Positions 1-15,200 of a DNA stretch of 64,000 nt are shown one piece after another. The stretch lies in NCBI GenBank assembly GCA_964020085.1, contig OZ026597.1, forward strand, positions 2,320,813 through 2,384,812. The letters are read 5' to 3'. The notes under the pieces are model-generated. The model searched no databases. It was given only the letters and a program-made list of their open reading frames with translations, and was not told the DNA's origin. Origin of the DNA: Micromussa lordhowensis (taxonomy: Eukaryota > Cnidaria > Anthozoa > Scleractinia > Lobophylliidae). Every line of letters begins with the position of its first letter. Position 1 is the first letter of the stretch. The position numbers were made by a program, and so were the translations under genes.

Positions 1-153
1 TCCCATTCTTAATATGAACAGAGGTTCTTTTCATACAAGAAGATTCAGGCGTATACACCTCTCTGTTTTTAGATACAAATTGGCTAAAAATGGCCTTGTG
101 GGCCCGAAAAGTTTCCGGGGATTTCGAGAATCGGGCCCTGTAGCTCCCCGTTG

Positions 154-216
154 GCTTGATAGCTCAGTTGGTAGAGCACAGCACCGGTATCGCAGAGGTC
201 ATGGGTTCGAATCCCG
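154..216 (+). repeat. tRNA-related sequence (SINE head or tRNA pseudogene)
   Basis: The stretch has a good A box (TAGCTCAGTTGG, with a pairing D-arm) and a good B box (GGGTTCGAATCCC, a perfect T-arm), the two internal polymerase III promoter elements. The anticodon stem pairs poorly and there is no convincing 7-bp acceptor stem, so it is unlikely to be a working tRNA. A GC-rich hairpin (GGGCCCGAAAAG... and ...GAATCGGGCCC) lies just upstream at about 101-139. The most likely reading is the head of a tRNA-derived SINE. A genome-wide copy count would settle this. Confidence 0.6.
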
Positions 217-1100
217 AGACAAATCAGGGGGTGGCTCACGCTTTATTTGACCCATCCCAAAGATACAAGTTCAAAGCGGACACGACAGCGTTTATTATTT
301 TTTTTCTTCGAGTGCAACAGATAATTTGACGGCTAAAAATAGTGGTGTTTCTTGAACACTCTAAGTGAGGGCAAAATCCTTGATTTACACTCCTAAGCGA
401 GACGACGAACATCCTCAACCTTTAGATCACTTTGAAAATCTTTAAAATTTACTCTTTGACAATTAAATTGAATGATTTACTTTTTTTTACTGTTCTATAT
501 TTTCGGCATTTTCACAACTACACCCCCCCCCCCCCACAAAAAAAAAGAGAAAGAGAAAAGGAAAAGAAAAAAGTAAAGGGGGAGTAAAGATGCAAAAAAG
601 CTGGCTTGGAAGTGGTATTGAAAAACGACTGAGCAACCGTTTGTTACTAGGCGTAGCATGGAGATGTTTGTAGATTTCAGCACAGAGTTTACACAAAATG
701 TACTCTATTTGATCAGCTTCAAGTTTTTGCCAGCTTTCGTTGTCTAGTGCCGTTAAAAAGCACTTGAAGCAAGATCAAAAACCACGCATTTCAGTTAGTT
801 CTTTTTACGAAACAGTTCTCGAAAATAAAATATAATAATCCTCATTTTTCTATTGAGAAACGAAGGGCGCCTTAGCAATCTAGCGAAGCTCCAAAAAATG
901 CGATTTTCAAATCAAGCAAAAAAAGGGGCGGGTGGGAGGGGTCGGTCACAGCTTTGACCACTTACCCATGGGTCAGTTCGATCAGTGGCTATTGTAAACC
1001 GGCCAACACGGCCATCTTGGTAAAATAGCAGAGAAGTGTATGGTTGTTTTCTCGCTGCTGTTCTTCATCCTTTCTTAGTCAGTTCTTCTCTTGTCTTACG
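217..1100. other. Non-coding region upstream of GOLPH3
   Basis: No gene is seen here. A 15-base C tract at about 521-535 is followed by a purine-rich run (about 536-585), a simple low-complexity patch. Just before the GOLPH3 start, at about 1008-1018, is GGCCATCTTGG, which resembles a YY1 site as found near many TATA-less housekeeping promoters. The GOLPH3 transcription start is therefore probably within about 1010-1060, but this is inference. Confidence 0.4.
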
Positions 1101-3554
<2,454 letters not shown>

Positions 3555-4681
3555 AGGACCAGTGTTATGTTAGGTAGGAATTAGCCAGTTAATTATCGCT
3601 ATACACAGGCAATAACGTCAATAACATATCTAGTACGTGTAAATGCGCTATCTGTTTTAACTTGCGGTTAGGATAAGCACTCATTGTTACAAAATGATAT
3701 TGGTTTAAACTAGTTAGTATCAGTTGTAATAATAGAAGTCGAGAATATATAACCTTCTCTTTGCATATTGTATCTAAGACCCCAGACACACAAAGAAATT
3801 GTTTTGAAAACTGCATGAAGAAGTGGCGTATTCCATCTGTGGGATTGTGTTGTCAAGTCGTGGTAACCCTGAAAATAATGATGAAGGGCTATCTTTTTAA
3901 CAAAGTCCAATGTTGAATTTTGACTATTCTTCCATCATCATTTTTAAAACCTTCATTTCTTGCTATCCATAAGAAAACATCAAATCTCTGCTTTCAAAAA
4001 TGTGCAGTTTGGAAAGTATTTTAAGTGAACACAATCATTGCTTTTCATAGCTTTTTGTCATGACTGGACAGAATGCTGAAAACTTGCTATATGATAGGTC
4101 TCTGTTTCATGTGAAAGCATTATATGGTATTGGTTGGGCCAGGCTCTTATCTGTTGACATGTTCTTTTACGATCAGATATCCATGCTGTCTTTGGGATCT
4201 TCTGTCAAGGGCTTAATGTATCTTTGTGTTTTTCACTCTCAAACAGATCTTAAACATCAACTAAATAGGAATAATTTCATTGCACCATTTTGTTTAACCC
4301 AGACAAACAGCTCGTACTGTAGCCAAAATCAAATTAGCCTCAGCATCTTGTGCACATTTGCCGCACTAATATTCATACTAATCAATGCAGCAATAGACAG
4401 ATCTCATATTGAATCAACAGCCACTAGGCCAGTAACTGTGTCAATTTACCATGCTGTTGTCATACGATACTGAACAATATAGGACATACCGTTGGCACAT
4501 TTTTTGCACAATGCAGCATATTCTTAGCACAAAACACCTAGGGCAATTTGTATTTTTCTAGCTTTGGGTTGTTTGTTAGTAATTTTTTGTCTCGCAGTAT
4601 TGATGAGCAATCTACTTACTGTTTACAAATGGTGTTAGCATGCAAGTTACTGGTACACTTCCTTCAACAATTCAGTTGAAA
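3555..4681. other. Non-coding region downstream of GOLPH3
   Basis: This holds presumed 3' flank and intergenic DNA. Open frames in it, including a 137-codon one at 4060-4473, lack recognisable domains, splice context or codon bias and look like chance. No RNA gene was recognised. Confidence 0.5.
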
Positions 4682-4766
4682 CAATAGACCTCAGCACAAA
4701 GCTCTGGGGAGTAACTACAGAGTTTGTGGGGTTTATTCCCCAGAGCCTTGTGCTGAGGTCTGTTGT
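4682..4766. repeat. Small palindromic element
   Basis: The left arm CAATAGACCTCAGCACAAAG and the right arm CTTGTGCTGAGGTCTGTTG are inverted copies, with an inner CTCTGGGGA/TTCCCCAGAG pair. The whole is about 85 bp. A related CTGAGGTCTGGAGAACAAAT fragment recurs near 8133, so it is probably a dispersed MITE-like repeat. Confidence 0.6.
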
Positions 4767-6217
4767 GTTGGGCTGAATTTTAATATATTGAAATTGGTCT
4801 GTTGAAAGCCTTAAAAAGCCATCAAGTGGTGCTTGACTGTCCTTGAATGTTCTTTTGTTTTCTCTCGAACTGTTAAAGATCTCATTTGTGATATACCTCT
4901 GGTATTTGTGGTTGAAATTGTAATAATAATAATAATGACTCTTAAATTGTGTGTAGTAATATAGGTTTTAAAGTAATGTGGCCTGGGAATAGTGGATTTA
5001 GGTTCTTTATTTTTGGTCTGGCAAAAAGGAATAAATCCTAAGTTGTTAACACTCGAGGATTGTTAAAAATAAAATTAAATTGTAATATGTACCAGTTTCC
5101 AGTAACTTGCAAGAAGGTGGGCAGTCAAGGAGACCAGCAGGAATTTTGGATAATTATTTGAGTTAAAGTTTAAAGTTAGTCATGTGGTTATGTTTATTTA
5201 AGTGCAAGTCAGAATTGTATAAACCTCAAACATAAATGTCCTATGGATCAGTTTACCGGTACTTCAGAAAGTCAAAGGGGCACTTAAGTGAAAGTTTGTT
5301 GTCACAAATGTTAAAAAAATTCTTTCTAAACCTCAAAAGCACATCATAGAGTAACGAGACAATGTATTTTCAATTAGCCTGGTTCAGAGATTGATGTAAC
5401 TTCTTATATTTGAAGTTATGTCAATCTCTTATTATGCTCATTTTAAACTGAAGGAGCAAATGCAAAATAAGAAAGGTGGTGTTAAAGTTCAAGCTTTTAA
5501 AATCACAGTTTCAGGCAATTTACTTTTGTGACCTCATGACTTGATCTACACATGTGTACTTGCAATATCTGAAGACCTGTTAGCAAACATAGGAGTGGAA
5601 ACATAGATTTTATCATTTTTCCCACTGTTAAATGCTGAAAGAAAAACTGAAAATACCTGGGCTGTATTTCCTCAATTAAGTACCCTCATAGAATCATGCA
5701 ATTTCAAATATTAACATGTTACTCTCCTTAGAAAAAATGTCAAAATGAATGTTTCTTGCAAAAAGTACAGTAGTTGTTTAAGGTTTAAAGATAAGGCTGA
5801 CTCGATCACACTGATTGATAAGAGAAACCTGACATTTGGAAATAAGCATCCAAAGGGCTTAATCAAAGGAAATGCAGCGAAATGCTCTATAAATTTTGCT
5901 TGTTTCTGATCTGGGATCAGAAACAACAATTCTGTGAGCCCACTGAACTGTTAATAGCTGTTATTATACACTTAACCATCTAACCCTTTTCAGATTGGCC
6001 AAAAGCGTACAATAAATTTTTTAAATCACCGTCCTTCACGTCATAACTGCAGATTATGCAATAATCATGTCAAGGTCAAGGGTTATCTTGTCATGTATGA
6101 CCGCAGTGCATAATTTCCAAGGGTAATCTTGTCAACTTCGCGCGATTCATGTTGCTTGCCGTCAGTGAAGAAGCAGAAACATGACTTCCAAGTTTTTGCG
6201 TTCGTTCAATGTATAAT
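4767..6217. other. Intergenic, no gene seen
   Basis: AT-rich sequence without recognisable genes. A small imperfect inverted repeat (GATTGATGTAACTTC... and ...GAAGTTATGTCAATC) lies at about 5390-5430. A TAATAATAATAATAA run lies near 4920-4935. Confidence 0.4.
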
Positions 6218-6367
6218 AAAACAATATTTATTACTGGATTTGGTTTTTGTGATATCCAGAATAATCAAGGTCTCGGTAAGGGTTATCAGCCGAAGGCTGA
6301 GGCTGATAACCCTTACCTTGACCTTGATTATTCTGGATATCACAAAAACCTCATCCAATAATTGTTT
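6218..6367. repeat. Near-perfect palindromic element
   Basis: The arms are about 65-70 bp each: AAACAATATTTATTACTGGA... on the left and its inverted copy ending ...CCAATAATTGTTT on the right. They meet at a GC-rich centre, GGGTTATCAGCC/GGCTGATAACCC. The design matches the palindrome at 36531-36644, which also has AACAATTAT-like ends and a GGC-rich centre. It is probably a non-autonomous foldback transposon. Confidence 0.7.
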
Positions 6368-6399
6368 ATTGTCAGTAGTTGCATTTAGCTTAGTGTCAG

Positions 6400-6576
6400 A
6401 ATAGGTCATTTCCGAATTACCTTTAGCCTCTTTCTCAAAGCGAGTCTTGGTGCTCATCCTTTCATATGAAAATGAGATTTCATTCACATGCAAATTAAAT
6501 ACATTTTCATATGAATTGTTGTGCACCAGGCCTCGCTTTGAAAGAGAGGCTTTAAGTAACTCGGAAATGGTCTATT
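6400..6576. repeat. MITE with ~45-bp inverted ends (family shared with 16779-16966)
   Basis: The left end AATAGGTCATTTCCGAATTA and the inverse of the right end, AATAGACCATTTCCGAGTTA, match over about 45 bp, continuing into AGCCTCT.TCAAAGCGAG. The element is about 177 bp. The copy at 16779-16966 shares the terminal motif, so this is a repeated family. Confidence 0.75.
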
Positions 6577-7098
6577 GAAGCCACTTTCTGTACAGTATAA
6601 TTAACTGTCAGCAGTAATACTGTTAACGTAAAGGTATTTTACAGTGGTAAATTTAACTTTGATAAGTAGACTCAATAAAAGATTTCAGTGGTTGCGGCAT
6701 ACAGAGAGTACACCATTGAACAATACCAAAAAGCCACAAAGCTGACAGATAAGACTCTTATAGCACAAGTATAGTAAGTTTTGTGACAACTGTAAAATTC
6801 CGTCATTCACCTACCATTTGAAAGAAGTTGAGATGAAAATCACGTATGTTTGCCCATTTTTAAGAGTATCGCAGAAATCACAAAAAAATTAAGAGTTTAT
6901 ATGGTTAGAATCAGAGATGTTTGTATCGATTTTGAACCATGTTTCAAGGTCTGTAACTTGGTCTCTGTTCACCCTAAAAAAAATCAAACTTGGTCAAATG
7001 ACTACTCTCGACGTGATCTTTTTCATGTGGTGGAGTCAGTTTATCGATTGATTAATATTTGAAACTCGCCCCAGTTCCCTGCACGATTTCGGAATCTG

Positions 7099-7510
7099 CT
7101 ACTTGCACATGACCCATAATCCCTTGCGTTGTTGGGGGGGGGGGGGGGGTAACTAGTAGAATAAATGTATGGTATCATGACAGAAATTAGTTCGGTGAGC
7201 TCGCAAAACCAGCTACTAATGCTTAAAAATGCACCAGAATTTACCAAAATCATGATAGGAGACATTTGTACTAGTTTATAACTAAATGTAGAGAAATTTT
7301 TTTTGTCCATACATCGTCTTGTAATTTTACAGACGATGTATGGACAAAAAAAAATTTCTCTACATTTAGTTATAAACTAGTACAAATTTCTCCTATCATG
7401 ATTCTGGTAAATTCTGGTGCATTTTTAAGCATTAGTAGCTGGTTTTCCGAGCTCACCGAACTAATTTTTGTCATGATACCACACAAAGGATTATGGGTAT
7501 GTGCAAGTAG
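7099..7510. repeat. Long foldback element (~412 bp)
   Basis: Two arms of nearly 200 bp are inverted copies around a short spacer (CTTGTAATTTTACAG, centred near 7325). Outer arm ends are CTACTTGCACATGACCCATA and TATGGGTATGTGCAAGTAG. The inner stem includes GTCCATACATCGTCT and its complement. The left arm carries a tract of about 17 G residues (7133-7150) and a few following bases that the right arm lacks. No coding sequence was found. Hairpins this long are typical of foldback transposons and can be unstable in cloning or assembly. Confidence 0.8.
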
Positions 7511-7668
7511 CGAATGGCCAAATTGCGCATTGTGAGATTCTAGTTAAAGTCAAAGCAAGGTCCATACCTTCTCCACGGAGGGTTTCTAGTAATGGTGGAG
7601 TGTTAAGACATTGAACTCACTGTAGTGGAGTGAGGATGTTTTGTGGAGCAGCACATTTTGTCTAGCCC

Positions 7669-7820
7669 GTGTAGCTTGGCGGTTTTAAGCAGTTGATCTC
7701 GCGTGCACAAAGCGGCGAAGCGGTGAGTCTCTCCCCCAAGCTCCTCACGGCTTCGCCGCTCATTGTCGCGGCTTTGCCGCTTTGTTAGCGCGCGTAAATT
7801 GCTAAACCGCCAAGCTACAC
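7669..7820. repeat. MITE-like inverted repeat
   Basis: The terminal arms GTGTAGCTTGGCGGTTTT and AAACCGCCAAGCTACAC are inverted copies of about 18 bp. Inside is a second GC-rich inverted region (AAAGCGGCGAAGC and GGCTTTGCCGCTTT). The total is about 152 bp, non-coding. Confidence 0.75.
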
Positions 7821-8261
7821 AGGTAACATTTTGTCAAGTTTCTTGCAGAGATGTCCTCAAGACTGTTCAGTCGCGTTTATGAATTTTGCCTCTTTTGTGG
7901 ATTCTGCTATTTCGGGTAGAAAAGCAAGCTAAATTTTTCCATAACATCCAACGACTTTTTTCAAATATATCCCCACCGCTCACAGGGAAATGACTAGCGC
8001 TATACAATGCAAAATTTCGTCCAAGTTTTAAGAACCGTTATGGTACTGTGTCTCTTTCATGCCTGCCTCTTAAAAATATTTATATTTTCAAGGCCGAGTC
8101 TTAAATGTTGGCTCATCCCAACTTGGTGTGCTGAGGTCTGGAGAACAAATTCCTTAGCACAAGGTTGAAACGGCGAAGTAGGGAGATGCAGAAGCTAGCA
8201 TTCTCTGGGTTCGTCACGCAATAAACCGTTCGTCACGAACCGGTTTCAGAGCCGTAAAAAC

Positions 8262-8490
8262 CGGTTTTAGATCGGAACAAAACCAAGTTCTGCGGTTGAC
8301 AAAAACTGCTTTTGGGATTTAAAGAACGGCTTTCGGATCGTAAAAAAACGGTTTTGGGATCGCAAAAAAAGCGTTTTAGATCGGAACAAAACCAAGTTCT
8401 GCGGTTGACAAAAACTGCTTTTGGGATTTAAAGAACGGCTTTCGGATCGTAAAAAAACGGTTTTGGGATCGCAAAAAAAAGGGTTTTAGA
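8262..8490. repeat. Tandem duplication of a 109-bp unit
   Basis: A unit beginning TTTTAGATCGGAACAAAACC recurs after 109 bp, with the second copy following directly. Each unit contains shorter repeated words (ACGG or GCGG followed by TTTTGGGATCG). The copies are almost identical, so the duplication is recent or homogenised. Non-coding. Confidence 0.75.
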
Positions 8491-9280
8491 AATCGGAAAA
8501 AAGAAAAAAACGCTTTTGCGACCGTACAACACCCATTGCGTTTTTGCATAATTAATGAGGCGAACTTCATCTTCTTTTTTTGCGAATTTCTCGAAAACTG
8601 TTTATTTTTAGAAAGTGACAACAGTATATTTGAAGATGGTTCCTTAAAAGAGTTCTTCAAGCAAAATATAAGAATTTTCGATTTTTTCGAACCTGGAATT
8701 TCTAGGCAGTGACTTTTAAAAGAGCTCTCATGAAAATACGTCAAACAGTAAAGCAGAGAAAATACTACAAAAAAATTAAATAATTTTATTTACAGCTCAT
8801 CTTTGACACGATGCAAAATATTTGTGTAGTTGGAATGCTTGTATCCAGTACAAACTGTATACTGTTTATGTTCTAAAAAATGTCATTGTTGCTGTTAATA
8901 ATCAATACTTTTTGCTTTATTCATTAAAATGTTTCTTTTGATGTTCTAAAATACCACAGTACCATTCTATAGCCAATAAATAGATGGATGTACGTATGAA
9001 AAGCGGATACAAGGACTGCGTATCTTAGCACCTGTAAAATTTGATTGTTCAATATTAAAACGATTTTGTCTGTCTCCATTATAACACAGACTTGGGCCTG
9101 CCATGATTGTTCAAATATATATTTGTACAAATTCACTACATCATACATCTATCTTGTTTTCCTGCGCTTTTTTTCACCGGTAACAAGAGACTGCCAAGTC
9201 TGATTGGCTCACTGCTGTATTGCGGTGTTGTGATTGGTCAGATGTGATGACTATGGTTATTGCTTCAAGTGTAATAAGCG
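8491..9280. other. 3' flank of the PDZ gene, no separate gene seen
   Basis: This AT-rich stretch lies downstream of the minus-strand PDZ gene and probably holds its 3' UTR. AATAAA-type signals read on the minus strand (TTTATT on plus) occur near 8780 and 8914. I cannot tell which is used. Confidence 0.35.
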
Positions 9281-12200
9281 TTACTTTCGCCTTATCTTCA
9301 TCACCACTGGTCCATAAGGCAAACTTCTGATCAGTTCTAGAACATCAACATTCGTCATGTAAGCCACCCTCTGTCCATTCACTTCAAGAATCTCGTCACC
9401 AGTCCTCAGAACACCACTCCTCCCAGCCACGCTGTCTTTGAACACATACCTTACATGTATTGGCGCATCGCCATACAGCGAGTCCTGGCCCCCACCGAGA
9501 GAAAACCCTAATCCAGATGCCCCTTTTTCGAGGGTAATCTCTATCACTGAGGGCCCTTGAGGAACTTTTTGAAGTTTCTCTTTTAGATTCATGGTCCCGC
9601 CATTAGAGAAAAATCTCTTCTTCAGACGTTCGAATGTGGAGTGCTCTCCGTTTTGTTTAGCGAGGTCTAATGGAATTTTTTCAAGTGTTGGCGGTGTGCT
9701 ACTGTTTGTATTTGCTAGGTTTTTCTTCTTGGTTAGTTCCTCTTTAGTTGGCCAGGCCTCAGAGCTAGGGGTGATTTCTTTATTGGCGTCTTTGTTTCGA
9801 AGAAGCGTCATGGCTTTGGCGTGCTGCTTAGGTCCAAGGGCCCGACTCACGACAAGGGTCACCCGTTCAGGCGTGTCTTTAAGGAGTGTTAAGGCTTCTG
9901 CATTGGTAAGTCCTTTAAAAGACTTGCCATTCACAGACAACAGGACGTCGCCTTTCTTGATAAGTCCGTTGTGAGCTGTCACACTACTAGAGAGGATCTG
10001 GCGTACCTAGCAACAGAAAGGGTAATTACAACTACCTTTTAAATCCCGCTAAGTCGAACTCGGTTATTTCTAGTTCCCCGTTATTTCGAACTCAAAACCA
10101 TTTCACTTGGATTTGCCCTTCAGTCATTTGCTATCGGCTATTTCAAATTCACGCTATTTCGGACAAGTTCGAAGTAGCGGGGTTCAACTATATTGACAAC
10201 AGCCATATCGGGAACGGACAGACTGAGAAAAGGACGAGAAGTGAAGGAAAAGAGGAAAGAAAGGGAAGCTGTATGGCTGGACAAGACTAAGAAGCTGGCT
10301 TACCATGATGTCATCATAAGGCGTGTCCACTCCTCCACTAACACTCATCCCCAATCCAGCTCGGCCATTTTTCAGGAGTTCCACAGTAAAGACCTTGCAC
10401 TCATCACTGCTGAGCGCCCAACTGACGCTTTTATTGACAGGTCGTATGTCTTCGTCCTCCTGCTCGGTGCTTTCATCATCTTCACCAGGAATGCCATCAA
10501 TAATAGTCACGGGCACGTCATCTTGACGCAAGTTCAGCGTTGGACTCTCAGGCTCAAGGTACGCTGGGACATACTCATCGGGTTCATCAAACGAACCACA
10601 AGGTGATCCTGGGGAATGGTCACTGTGATATGAGGTCCCGAACGAGGAGAGGCTCACGCATGACTTAGGACGTTGGGCCCTATCAGCCGGTGGACTCAAA
10701 GACAGTTCTGACGAAGTCTTTGAAATGGTGCTCGACTCGCGTGCGCTGGAGACTATTGGTTCTTCTAGGTCGGTGACGCGCCTTCCCTCTGCCACTAGCT
10801 CAGAGCCATCACTCTCGCTGTTTTTCTTTCTCGCCACGGTGAGTTTGACCAAGGGTGGAGTGTTCTTGAGGATGTTCAACGCCTCACTATGTGTCACGCC
10901 TACCAAACAATTATCATTGACCTGTAACAGTTGGTCCCCAGTTCTCAGTCGGCTACAGTTGGCAGCTGGAGAGTTGGGCTGGATATCCTTGATGTAAAGC
11001 ATGCCTAGGTGGGTGTCCAGGCCTCCAACAACCATTAAGCCAATAGATTGTTGTTCTTTAAGGAGCTACAAAGAAAGAGAGAGAGTTAAGTCTGTTTATT
11101 TACGTTTTTCTGACGTTTTCCATGAAGTGGCAAATATGTTTTGGTTCACCTCTAAGTACGATATAGTGATAGCAATTTATAATAAGGATGGGTCCCAGTG
11201 GATCCCAAAACTGTTAAAACTTTACAATATAATCATACAAACACTTGAAAATAATATACAAAACAACGACTTGCCAAAATACTATGATCCAGAAAGATTT
11301 TAATTGGAGAATATTCATCAAACACAAGAATTTATTATGATATCAAACATTTGAATGAGATTTAAGTGCATTGTAGACGCCCTTATAAGTGAGCAGTTGT
11401 CAACACACTTTCGTCCTACTCCAGTGAAGAGCGAAGTTTACATAATCACTATCCTAGCCTTATTGATAGCAACATCAGTACTACATTGATGTAACCTTTC
11501 AAACCACCTTCTAGAGCAAATTCAACAGCACTACCTGAACGTACTGCTCAACAGTACTGCTCAACAGTTTGAACGTATTGCTCAACAGTTTTCATTTCAT
11601 TACTAGGGTTTCATCAACAAATAGATTTAAAAGTCAAACTACATGGAAAAGCACAATAAACAGTACCAAATGAAATTACCGCTCATTAGCTTTCATTTCA
11701 GTGGTCACACACTAGGTTTTCATCTTGTACAGTATAACGAACAGTACCACATGAAAACACTACTAAATATCGTTCATTTGATTGGCCCCACACTCCATTG
11801 GTGCATTAGCTCAACAATTCAATGGACTCACCTGCACTTCTATAATTCCTTCGTCCACGTCTGGCTCCTGATTCCGGCTGTTGATCAGCTGCTGCAGGTT
11901 TCCCGTGTGCCAGTAATCTGTCTCTCCCGCTCCTCCTTCGGACGCTGCACCAGCTACTAACTCTGGGAACAGCTGAGGTAATGAGGACGATCGTCTACGC
12001 ATAGGAGGAGGAGGACGCATGATGCCAACAGGTACACGTTTCTTTTGGTTATCTGCAGCAACGGGAGGACGCTGAATGTGAACGTCTCCAGCTGAGAAAC
12101 TAGCACTCCTGGCAACCCTATTACCTGGCACAGGAAGGCCAGGGTCACCTTGAGTTGAACTTGAAGCATCATCCCATTCAGACGACACTTCCGAGCTGTC

Positions 12201-15200
12201 AAAGTCATCGCTGTTAGAAGCATTAACAGGATCAACCGCATTCTGTGTTATCAAGGGTTCTGCCACTTGTGAAACTTGTGAATAGTTACTGCCTTCAGTT
12301 GAGTCGATCAGTATACGAGCTGACTCAGATTTCTGTTGTAATAACTCCGGCTTGTCAGCGTCTTCATCATCGTCACATTCATGAGCATTTTGTCTTGAAA
12401 GGGGAAGCTTGTGATTGTTATCTTTAGACTTCAGGTTAAAACCTGTAGGAATTGGAGGTAAAGGTTTGTTTTTTCTCCACTCGTCATTCTGTAGTACTGG
12501 TATTGTGTCATTTTCAACGTCACTATCTTCTACAACATTCAGCTTCACTTGAACTTCTTCCTCTCGCCTTTGCATCACACCAGCAGTGGGAATTGGGGGC
12601 AAAGGCTTCGCGTTTGGTAGATCAGCCGTGCTGGGAAGGTCTCCCCGTTCGGGATCAGTGTTCTTGGCGTGTATCCGCAAATCTATTGGCGGAGGAGCAG
12701 GCTTAAATCTTGGAGGACCAGGTGAGTTTGGAGGATCCAGCCTTTTGTCACTGCTTATGTCATTTTGTACCCGAGTGGAGTTCAAAGCTATGGGCGGCGG
12801 TAGAGGTTTAAATTCAGGAGGACCAGGCGAGTTGGGGCTACCTGCCGTTTCATCAGAATCATCCGTAATGGAACTTGTCCGCAATGTTAGTGGTGGTGGG
12901 ACAGGTTTGAAAGTAGGTGGACCTGACGATGGCAAAGCATCATCATCGTCGTCGAAATCCACCTCCTCATCACTTTCACTGCCAAGAAGAAGGTTCTCTT
13001 TGCTACCTGATGCTGTTTCTGTTTCTAACCTGCCCTCGTAAGAAGAAGCTTTGTTAAATTTGTTTTTCAGTTCGTCCACAGTTTTTTCCTGTTGCGTATT
13101 TAGTGAACTGCCCAATCGAAGAAACACTGGCTTCTTTGGCACGGCTGGTTTTGGGGGAGATGTTTTTGGCATCCTCTCTTCATCAGCAGATTGCCCTTTC
13201 TCGTCGACATTGCTTGTGATGGCTACTGGATCCAGATGTTTTTCACGTGATGGCGGTAGCGGTGGAAGTGGTCTATTTATCAGTGATGTATCTGCTTCAA
13301 AATGGGCATCCGGCTTCTCTACATCATCACGATCCAATGATAAATTGGTATCCTGGTCGCCATTCTCTGATAGTTCCCCGATGTCGTGATTTAAGCAGAC
13401 ATTCTGACCTTCAGGTTCTTCGTGATACGATCCTACTTGTACTTTTGAAACGTCATGTTCTGTATTTGGTTCATCATTTAATAGATTTCTCTCTTCTACA
13501 GGTAACAACTCCTCATCATCTGTTGCTGGTGAAGCAAATGTATTGTTGTTTCCTTCCACATAACGCCCTTCATCGAATGGAGGATTGCTCATCTCTAAAG
13601 TAGACGGCACTGTTGGCGAAAGAACCGGACGTTTTGTAGTGTCTTGAACGGGAAAGTCTTCTTCTGTTTTGTCAATAACTGGGCCTTTCTTACTTTCATT
13701 CTTGTGTTTACTCAAAGGAACCTTCTGTGGTGACTGTGGCGGAGGAGGTGAACTGGATTGCCATGCCTTAGAGAACAATCCTCTTGATGGTGAAACCGAT
13801 CGACTTCTGTTCTCTCTATCCTTTGATTTGTCTCGACTCTTGCTCCTATTGCGGAAACCAAACAGTTTCTTAGTCCAAGAACGCGATCGCTCGCGTCCAT
13901 CGGGATTGCTCTCAAACGATGTGTCAGGTGACTCAAGATGGTTAGGGTCAGCTCTCTTGTCCTTGTTTTTATGACCTTTAGAGAACAGCTTTTTAGACGT
14001 CTTCTCCTTAACTGGCGACGATGTTTTATGTTGTTCTTTCCGATGCTTGTGGGTTGGAAGATGATGTTGAGAAGCTGCCTTGGGCGTAATGTCAGGTCTG
14101 GAAGGAAGTACTTCTATGCCTAAACCTCCTGGGAGTGATTTTCGAGGAATTGTGCTGGCTTTGTTGTTGTTGACGGCAGGTCTTGTAGGGATAGGAGGGG
14201 CTGGCCTTCTATGTTTGACCAAATTCCCAGTCGCGTCATGTCCTTCGCTTAGCTGTTTCAACAGTTTACCAGACAGCTCCTGATGTGCAAGTCCACTTGT
14301 TGTAGCCTTTTGAAAATCGTTAATAGCTGAATCAATTCCAAACTCCTCATTTCTGTCTGTCATAATGAAGGAAGAATCGGGCTCACTAGCTTCCACCTTA
14401 GTTGTGGCCCCTTTCTCTCTGTCAGGCAATCCTTGAAGCGATGATGTGTCACTGTTTGTATCTAGCAAACCTTCCTCTGCCACAATGAGATCTCTTTGAT
14501 CAAATGTTTCTTCAGATTTATAAGCCACTGGTCCTTCCTGAATTTCTGTGGATTGCCCGTCCACGGATGGCACATCCTTGGAAAAAGAAGGACGTTTGGC
14601 CGATGAGGAGCTGCCAGCATCGCTACTTTGATCGTTTCCTGATCTTGAAGAATCTTCCAAAGTCAATATCTGATCCAGTAAAGCGAGCTCAGCTTCCACT
14701 GACCCAGCCTCCGACCACAGCTCCATTTCTGGAGGAAGAGGGGGTGGGGACATGGCATCAGACGAATCTGTCACAGCAACCTCATCTTCCAATGGGTAAG
14801 GACGCGTTAATGAGCTGTCTACCATGAGATCTGACTCAGGCACAACGGGAACATTGGTTGGCGGGCTTGAGGATTCTGGCAAGGATAACCTTTCGTCCAT
14901 ATGAATTACATTTCTACGAAAAGACTTCTTCTTCTTTGGAGAATGCTGAGGTGAATGCAAGGATTCTACGCCAGCTGGTGCTGAAGATTTGGGGTTGGAA
15001 TGCACAACGTTCATGGGCTTCAATCCATCAGCAATGCTCTCTAAGGTTTCCACAGCGAGAGGTGACATTCTGGGTGGGGGAGGAGCAGGTGGCAGGCTTT
15101 CCATGTCATCTTCTGGTGGCTGATTTACATCACTAGCAATGTTCACATCACCAAAACCCACTGGACTTGATTGAGGTAATGATTCATGGTGAGCATCAGC

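Noticed and set aside
14..250. 78-codon frame at the window start
   Set aside because: It runs through the tRNA-related repeat; no protein resemblance.
4060..4473. 137-codon frame downstream of GOLPH3
   Set aside because: AT-rich, random-looking composition, no family resemblance and no neighbouring exons.
10193..10606. Long plus-strand frames antisense to PDZ exons (also 9591-9974, 12586-13041, 13051-13389)
   Set aside because: They lie opposite strongly supported coding exons and mirror their codon composition; no homology of their own.
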